A stretch of 64,000 nucleotides of DNA from Polytrichum commune (taxonomy: Eukaryota; Streptophyta; Polytrichopsida; Polytrichales; Polytrichaceae): the NCBI GenBank assembly GCA_950295325.1, contig OX485803.1:29574001-29638000 (forward strand), written 5' to 3'. Within the stretch, counting starts at the first letter, position 1. Every line of letters begins with the position of its first letter. The notes below the pieces were generated by a model. It saw nothing but the letters and a program-made list of their open reading frames with translations, was not told the origin of the DNA and searched no databases. Positions 56,546-64,000 of this stretch are shown here, one piece after another. The position numbers and the translations under genes were made by a program.

Positions 56546-58200
56546 CAAAAATCTTCATGCTGGAGACTATCCTTGATCTTGTTAGACTCAAGACTAGATC
56601 CAAATTAAAACTAGTAGAAGTGTTTTAGTGAGTTGGGATTGTTGATATTTGACAAGAAAGCGATGCCATAAATTTACTGTCTTTTTAAAAAAAAATCGAT
56701 GGTTTAGACTTGGATCTTAACAGCATGAACTCCTTGTGTTCCAAATTTTGCTCTCACCAATAAGATCGTTTGGTTTTGGAGTTTCTTTGGTCTTGGACCT
56801 TATGTAAACCCACCATAACAATATTATTTAATAGGTTCCATGTGCCTAGGTAATTGGTCCTTAATCAGACCTTATAATGGAGTTCCATGGACTTGGGAAT
56901 ATTTAGCATTCTATGCTCTCATATTTGTGTGGAGATGCTGGGGAGAACTAGCTCATAATTAGATTCAGTGCTGGATTTGGTATGCATGACCCATATGGGG
57001 CTTTTAAAAAGAACAAACACAATGACATGCACACACACAACAAGGGCTCGATAGGATTAATGGGCATTAACAGGCTAGAAATTAGCACTTATGCGTTTTG
57101 ACTTCATTAGTGTCAACTTATTGAGCACAAAAATGTCACAAATATGACACTTTCTCTTGGTGAAAATTTAGAATGTCACAAAGTTGACAAACGAATATGA
57201 CATTGATTCCACTGGATTCTACTAGTGTAATGATCATGTTTGGTGGGATCTAGATTTGCTTTGGTCAATTCTACAATTCGAATTCACCATAGAGTTTAGG
57301 GTTTGTCCTCCGATCCATTGAGAAGCGGCAATGGAATGATGGTGTTACCTTAATGCCATTTTCTTCAAGTTTATTAGTGTACCTTCAGGGTGTTCATGGC
57401 TTCCATCTAGTGAGACTTGTAAATGAATTTTTATTTTTATTTTTAAAAAAAAATTTGAGACGAATGAGCAAATTTTTTATTTCATTGCCAAAAAACCATA
57501 CAACGTCATCGGGACCTAAAAAAAGGGAGCACGTTAATTTTATGGGTGCAGCAAGTGGTTTCACAAAATTCTAAACAAGGTGAACAATCTAAGTATGATC
57601 AACTAGCGTTTGAGTGTTCCAATGGGGTTGTAATTCATCATCCTAGTGTTTGACCTATGGTAGAGGAAATTGTTGCTACCCCATGAAATGCCGAACTTGT
57701 TGAGGACATCATTTTAATCGTTGCTCTCTCTGTGTCTTTAAAAGCTTCATTCAAAGAAATCCTACCATAGGCAAGGATTCATAAGGTGTATGTATTACAA
57801 GGTCAAATTTGTAGAAAATATATACATTATTGATTTAAAACCTTGGAGAGAAAGTTGTGCCATAAATGCTTGATGACATTGGCATTCCGTTTCTACTTCT
57901 CAACGGAATTGTTTCAACCTTATTACTTTAATATTACCTTTTCTTAGACAAGTGAACCACATTATTCACTGCCAAAAACTTATGAATGACCCTTGTTGGT
58001 GTGACCAATACTAACCTAATACAAATGGAGCTTGCAGTATATTGACCTATGTGGCCTCTCATGTCAACTATGTACTTGACTTCAAAAATACATTGAGTGT
58101 TTTCTCAGCTAAAGTTCATGCTTAGCCATGTGGAGCTCAATTGGCTCTAGAAATGTACAGTCATGTAACTTAGTACACCTAATAAAATGATATTGGTCAT
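56546..58200. other. spacer, no gene seen
   Basis: AT-rich; nothing recognisable. Confidence 0.3.
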
Positions 58201-58204
58201 AAAG

Positions 58205-58425
58205 TGTCCGGGGAGAGTTTTGACCATAATTGGTGGAAATCCTTGTGTCTCGAAGTCCAACTTGTTACATGTTGACATCTTTCGGGTTTTCTTTCTTAAA
58301 TTGGGATATATTCTCTAAATTCCTCTAAAACGATTGATAATTCTCTTGACAACTTCAACCGGTTATTTCTCAAACTCAACCAATTCATCTGTAACTAGCA
58401 ACTGTTGCTTCTCCCCGTTCATTGC
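58205..58425 (-). repeat. dispersed repeat R1, copy 7 (-)
   Basis: Inverse orientation: GTTACATGTTGACATCTTTC, GTTATTTCTCAAACTCAACC and CATCTGTAACTAGCAAC. Confidence 0.75.
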
Positions 58426-58460
58426 ACAGAAATATCAAACATTCTAAACTTACATTACTA

Positions 58461-58488
58461 CTAATATATATATATATATATATATATC
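58461..58488 (+). repeat. TA microsatellite
   Basis: Alternating AT run following CTACTA. Confidence 0.9.
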
Positions 58489-60770
58489 TTGAGCTGCACA
58501 CTGCCTGCAGGAACGAAAGATAATTATCACAAAATTTGTCGTAAATTGGCCTTTTCTCGTTCATCAAAGTTGCTGCTTATCTCAACTCCTCCTCATTCCT
58601 CTCTAGCTTTTAGCCCTCTGTCTGTAGAGTGTGGACAGTAGGAGCGCTTGCACTTTTGTTAAAAGGCAGGACCTTGCAAAATTGGTGTTCTTGGGTATCT
58701 CAGCCTTCAGCCACAATCGTTGTAGCCATGGAAGATTCAATATCCAAGCAAGCCAGGAAGCTGCAAGTGATCATCACCAGCATGGCTACCACATAATTAT
58801 GGCAAACAGAAAGGATACAACCTGCCATTTTGTAGTGGCTTGGTCCCAATCTCAGCTCGTATACATTTTCATGGATGAGTCACAATAGATGTTGCTTCAT
58901 TGTTTTCATGGCAACCAATTAAATTAACTACGGCCATATGACCGGATATGACTATCGGTTTTAGGGCAGTTAGGTGGAACCAAAGTGATGACTAGAAGTG
59001 ACTTTAGTCATCATATGACTAGGTTTTTAGTCATATCGAACATGACCTAGATGGGAATCGTGTAGAGAACGTGTTGGGAACCTGATTAGGTGGTACGTAT
59101 ACAAGAGATTGGAGACCCTTCTTTACAATGACTCATATATAGTAGTGGCGCCTATTCCCGATCAAGACCCCATGGGCAATCTATAGTGTACAAGAATTTT
59201 AACCAAGTTGGGATTGGGTTTCGATTTGGGTGGGATTCGATTTCAATCACGCCGAAACCAATAGTGCCATGGCACGTGTCGTGGTTTTGAGTGCAAAAGT
59301 GAGGAAGAATGATCGGTTAAACTAAGCAGTTATGACAAACTCTAGGCATTGGTAATAATTTCGGACCAACTTTTGGCTTCAAGAATTCATAATAATTTCA
59401 ATTTAAGGAATAAAATTACCGAAAAAAATTGCAATCCTCTTGATTTCTATCTTCCTACACATGTAAAATTTTACACCACCTGATACTTCTCTAGATCTGG
59501 TGCAAAATCTCTCTAGTGATCGGTTATAGGTGCCTAAACTCTATATATGGCAAGCCCCCACAAGTCTGCCCATAGACACTTAGATAAAACAGAGTGTAGC
59601 AGAGTTGGTCACAGAGCGTATTGAATATGGCACGGCTGTTGACCATGTGCATGCATGGATAAATAAATGCCTGCCAGCCATCATGCTAGACATGGAGGGA
59701 CAGTTTATGAGGGCACTAAATGCCACTCTATCCCTTCACAGTTGTCTAAGATGCCCAGTTCTCCAATGAGTTCCCTATTATTTCATTAAGGTACACAGGT
59801 TTTAAACAGATACACTCTAAACTCCGTAGTATCACACCTGTGGCAACCAAAGTGCACGTTATATTACGGAGTTTTGTAGTGTTAACATAGATGCATGATA
59901 TTATAGAACTAGTGTAACATGTGACATTATGGCATAACACAAAGGAGATGTGGATAATTTGAATTCTTTCTCCCGTCACCTATGCTAGTGTGGTCCGCTC
60001 CACTTGGCCTTCCTGGGCGATGTGGCGGACACATGCACCAACATTCAACAAGTGGCAAAAGAAGAAGAAGAAGAATAAGAAGGTGACACTCCACATGTTG
60101 ACACATGGCGCAATGAGAGGGTGTGGGTTGACTTCTTTGGTGGTTTGCATTAATGACAAATTTCGTAATATGAGGGAGAGAAATGTGACAATAAGGAGTG
60201 GGATTTGAACTACGAACATCTGTTCCCCAGGGTTTCGATATAGTAGAGAGTGTGTGACATTATGGAGGTTGATATTACTGAGTTTAGGGAGTACTTTAAG
60301 CTCTACACCCACATTCTTGTAGGCCCATGAAACATGAAAATAGTGCAAGATGATTAGCAAATTCAATTCTTGCCTAGTCATTCCCCTCGTGATTTTCGGA
60401 GCTCATAAGATTCATGAATACCTTATTCATTAACAAAGTGAAGATTTTTTCTTTCTTTCTCATCAGATGTAGTCATTTAGGTTCCTCCAATCTAGAATGG
60501 TTAAAGTCTGAACACGTAGTCCAAAAATGACACAAGGAGGGACTACGTTTTGAATGTTCACCGCGTTGAAATGATTAAAAGTGCAAAGGTGAGTGTAACA
60601 AACCTCCTACAAGTTTGTCACCAAATTTCATAATAACAATTATCAATCAAATTGACAAGTTGAAGAACACAACTTATTTTCCTTGTAACGTCAAATTACA
60701 ATCAGAGACCAAGTAGGTCTTGGTCTAAGCTCAACCACCCGACCATAGGAGAGAGACAAAAAGGATCCTC
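58489..60770. other. spacer, no gene seen
   Basis: Short frames only (for example 58,631-58,888 plus, 59,980-60,381 minus), none protein-like. Confidence 0.35.
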
Positions 60771-60814
60771 TCTCATCCCTGTCTAATTCCAACTTGGCTC
60801 ATCCAACCATTCTT

Positions 60815-61087
60815 CTAGTTGGAACTGTCTAATTCCAACTAGATTCATCTATTCATTGAGAGTTTTCTAATTCCAATGAATAGCATTCATCTTTTCAAAT
60901 TTGGAGTGGTTTAACTCCAGTGCACCTCATCGAGAGTTGTCTAACTCATGTGCACATGTTCTCAATACGGAATGGTCTAATTCCAATGCACTAATTGCGG
61001 AGTTATCTAACTCTAGTGCACATGTTGTCAATTTAGAGTTGTCTAACTCCAGTCCATCCATCTTCAATTGGGAGTTGTCTAGCTCCC
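60815..61087 (+). repeat. array of eight small hairpins with loop consensus near GTCTAA
   Basis: Successive units form stems around a TNTCTAA-type loop: CTAGTTGGAA/TTCCAACTAG (60,815-60,842), CTATTCATTG/CAATGAATAG (60,849-60,883), TGGAGT/ACTCCA (60,902-60,919), GAGTT/AACTC (60,934-60,947), GGAAT/ATTCC (60,969-60,984), GAGTT/AACTC (61,000-61,013 and 61,036-61,049), GGGAG/CTCCC (61,070-61,087). Stem bases change on both sides together. A plus frame (60,901-61,110) stays open and repeats ELSNSS, which may be incidental. Confidence 0.75.
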
Positions 61088-61090
61088 ATC

Positions 61091-62085
61091 ATCCTTTGCT
61101 TACACACTAGCACATGTGGTTAGAGTATTCAATCATCCATCAATATATCTGGTTACCTTACAATGAGCTTGGTGCCTCTGGATAGAGGTCAAAATGGCAA
61201 ATCCAAAGAGCCTATTCTCATGTCCAAAGTCTAAGAAATGAGGATGGGAGAAAACATTAGAAAACAAGACAAAAAGAAGCGTGACTTTGCATTCTCACTA
61301 CACCCAGACAACTAAGATTTAGCAGGCGCTGAGCTTGGTGTAGACCTATGAATGGAACATGAGAACATGAGTCTTGTTTTGGGAAACTAAGAGCAATAAT
61401 TATTGAAGATATCATCATTTGAAACAACTGGTGGTATTTCTTGAAAGGTAGGTTTTGGTGGAGAGGTCCTCTTTAAATAGCCATGTGGTCACTTCAAATT
61501 GAGAATATCAATTTTCAAAATTTGTAGATAAAATGTGCTTTGCTAATGTTTTGGAATAACTTGAATAATCGTTAGTGAAAACATATGCAATAATCTCATT
61601 TTCTTGTAGAGTTAGTGTCCCATACCACTTCAAATATTTTAGTAGTGTTAATAGACCATTTTTCAATGGGTAGGAACCATTTAGTTGTGACTCGTGGATA
61701 TGTGCTATATAATTAATTCAAGTGACGTTGCCTAGTAGCATGCATGACCACACAATTCTTGTACTACCGTAGGTTCATAGCTGGTTCGACACATGTTAGC
61801 CGAATAATTAATTAAAGTTCAAAAAGTAGGTTTGGCACCTAAAAATAGTGTATTCATATTTTCAACAATTTTCTTTTTTAATTTTTAATTTAAGCTTATA
61901 TCTTGTACATCTCTCTTGCATTGAATGACAAGTAAGATGTAAGTGAAGTGTTGAGAATGCTCTGTGCTTTATGCAAGTAGAGTGGAGTTGTGTTCAACAA
62001 TGCATATGGGATATGTAAACTTTGAGGTGAAGCACCGAGTTAGACTTCATTTTTATAACATGCATAACTTTTGCATAGTCTTCAA
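61091..62085. other. spacer, no gene seen
   Basis: AT-rich; nothing recognisable. Confidence 0.3.
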
Positions 62086-62088
62086 ATG

Positions 62089-62400
62089 ACATAAAATTTG
62101 TTGGAGGTGAAAGATTACTTGATTTCTAAACTTTTCTTAGACCAACAAAATTCCAAAAAAGTTGATCTTCTATGCACAAATGAGCTCCGAAAAACTGTTA
62201 TGAACGCATTTTAATTTTTTGATCTTTACACGGCTGCAATGTTTTGTCCATATCTTTTGCATAAAGACTAATTTTGACACAAAACTTGTTGGAGGTGGAA
62301 GAAGGATTGATTTCTCAACTTTTGTTAGTTGGACAAAATTCTATAAAACTTCATCTTCTATGCTCAATTGGACTCCAAAAATTTGTGTACAACACATTTG
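62089..62400 (+). repeat. diverged tandem duplication, ~188-bp offset
   Basis: Copies share TTGTTGGAGGTG(A/G)AAGA, TTGATTTCT..ACTTTT and a CATCTTCTATGC-type block. Confidence 0.6.
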
Positions 62401-63115
62401 AAAAGCCTCACCTAGAGTCTTGCTACTTCTTAACCCATATTCTTTGTGGACTAATGTAAGTGAGCTTGATTACAAAAGGAGCACCTTCTCTCTTTCAAAA
62501 TTCACATATGCTTCCACTATAAGTGAAACTCTAGTGAGAAGTAAAAATTTCTTACTTTTCGGCAATTTTGAAAAATAATTAATTTTATGTTCGGCAAAAA
62601 ATGCCAATAATATTCCATAAATTTCGGCATCTATTTTTATAATTATTTTGTGCCGAACCTGCTATTAAACTACGGTAATAGAAATACATCCACTAGCATA
62701 CATGAATTCCAATTGCACAATAAGTAAAAAAAATTATGTTGTGAAGTGGGATTAATTAGTGGCACATCATTCACTTGCAAGTTTCTTATAAGTAGGTGCT
62801 ATTGAAGGCCTAGGGGTGTTGTCCACAATGACTTGAGGAGCTAGACGTAGATAGATTGCATTTAGGATTACATTTATGATAATCAATGACTAGTACCACC
62901 AACAATAAATATTTGGAAAGCGGTACTTTTGTCAGTGGTGAATACGTGGGGCAAAGCAACGCCTTTTGGTATCAAGGTTGTTGGTTGTGTTGTACAACCT
63001 AAACTTGAGGCACATGTCGATTGAGAGGCTATTGTTACAGGAAGAGTGTCATGTAGGATGATTCGGGAACACTTGAGCATTTTGCATTTTGGTCTCCTGT
63101 GTTCCTTTCTTTAAT
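62401..63115. other. spacer, no gene seen
   Basis: Nothing recognisable. Confidence 0.3.
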
Positions 63116-63117
63116 CA

Positions 63118-63625
63118 ACTGGAAACCATTCTCCTCTTGAATGTGAATCATCGTGAATTTATTGCGAATGTTTTTATAAACCCAAAACTACATTTTTCAG
63201 GTCATCTGGATGCATATTGAAAGAGAACCATGATCTAGTCTCCATCCAATTTCTCCTTCATAGTTGATAATTTGGAGCATCTAAGCTTCACTGGAGGCAT
63301 GCTCCAAACATATTATTTTCTTTTCTCTTTAAACTTTTTTTCCTTTTTTCGAGACACGACTCATCAAGTATTGACACGAAACAGTGGAACGTATTATTGA
63401 ATAACAATATTAATGATCATTGTGTGTTTCATCCTCCTATTCTCTTTAGCTTAAAACCATTCCTATATTAGAATGTGAACCTTGCTTGATTTTATCAAGA
63501 AAAAGTCTATAAAATGAACACCACATGTTTTCAGGTTAGCTGGATCCATATTGGAAGAGGACCATGATTTGGTCTCCATCCAATGTCCCGGCCTTCACAG
63601 TTCATTGAATCATCTAATAAGCTTC
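63118..63625 (+). repeat. diverged tandem duplication, ~334-bp offset
   Basis: 63,118-63,290 and 63,452-63,625 share AAACCATTC, TTTTCAGGT, a GAACCATGAT/GACCATGAT block and GGTCTCCATCCAAT-type sequence. Confidence 0.6.
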
Positions 63626-64000
63626 ACTAAAGGCCGGGGGGTTCTATCTAGAAATCCCTATAGCCTTTATAAATTGGGGATTGCTATTTCCACACCTTTT
63701 TTGGCTAGATTCACACCTTTTTGCCGGTTCGGTTGCCGTGTCACTGAGGCGCTATATATGAGATTCTTCATGATGTATCCGGACCGTTGATCCACCAAGG
63801 CCCATCCAAGGGCCTTAATGATCCTAGGTGGCGGTGGGGTGGGGGACGCTGTCGGGTAGAGAGGGTTCCGCCTTGGGAAAGCGCTGGGCTTCTGGCTGCA
63901 ACTAGATTTTATCATACCCGTCGAATCTTCTGATCTTCAATCGAATCTTCCGGTCTTCTAGTCTTCAATTTCTTCAATTTCTTCTAATCTTCAACCTCTT
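63626..64000. other. spacer, no gene seen
   Basis: Ends in short TCTTCAATTTCTTC repeats at the window edge. Confidence 0.35.

Noticed and set aside
60190-60235. GTGGGATTTGAAC string as a tRNA fragment on the minus strand
   Set aside because: Only the T-arm-like part is present; the rest of the cloverleaf does not fold.

Overview
The window is nuclear DNA of a land plant. It is AT-rich, shows spliceosomal introns with GT/AG borders, has degenerate TTTAGGG plant telomere-like repeats, and holds fragments of plant gene families (purple acid phosphatase, a Tat-SF1/CUS2-like splicing factor, a Myb/SANT-like protein). I found no intact cellular gene in 64 kb. The dense, nested and decaying transposons suggest a large-genome non-seed plant (fern, lycophyte or bryophyte); that placement is inference.

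Left part (1-35,000). A Myb/SANT-like pseudogene (about 0.55-1.56 kb) is followed by a 3.7-kb element with terminal inverted repeats (1,984-5,684). Inside it are exon fragments of two unrelated host genes in the same orientation, as in a Pack-type transposon. Then come AT-rich DNA with small foldbacks, three GC-rich islands (8.6-9.5, 12.6-13.6, 26.1-26.95 kb), and a MULE-like transposase pseudogene (10.2-11.8 kb) split by a MITE. A 1.27-kb foldback element lies at 15.3-16.6 kb. Two rearranged copies of an unidentified TE gene follow (17.5-23.1 kb), one carrying a 1.16-kb insertion. A second copy of the MITE is at 31.7-32.1 kb, and a repeat of about 220 bp occurs seven times in both orientations.

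Centre (35,077-51,840). This is the main discovery: a 16.76-kb DNA transposon with terminal inverted repeats and an exact 11-bp target-site duplication. On the plus strand it carries two small genes and a Mutator-like transposase (Cys/His zinc finger, DDE triad, SWIM finger). Divergently, on the minus strand, a 7-exon gene encodes a ParB/sulfiredoxin-like domain followed by a permuted (class beta) DNA amino-methyltransferase domain. Both long introns of that gene consist almost entirely of a 234-bp tandem repeat, each unit carrying the 16-bp palindrome GTGCCGTTAACGGCAC. This copy is dead or dying: the transposase has three in-frame stops and a nested 590-bp element, and the methyltransferase gene has one or two stops. 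The architecture is still fully readable. By analogy with other large MULEs that carry accessory chromatin genes, the methyltransferase gene could act on the element's own DNA; this is untested.

Right part (51,852-64,000). It contains a few orphan exon-like segments on the minus strand (52.4-55.7 kb), a second copy of the 33.2-kb MITE-like repeat, more dispersed repeats, an array of eight small hairpins with compensating stem changes (60.8-61.1 kb), and degenerate tandem duplications near 62 and 63.3 kb. The remaining spacers show nothing I can name.
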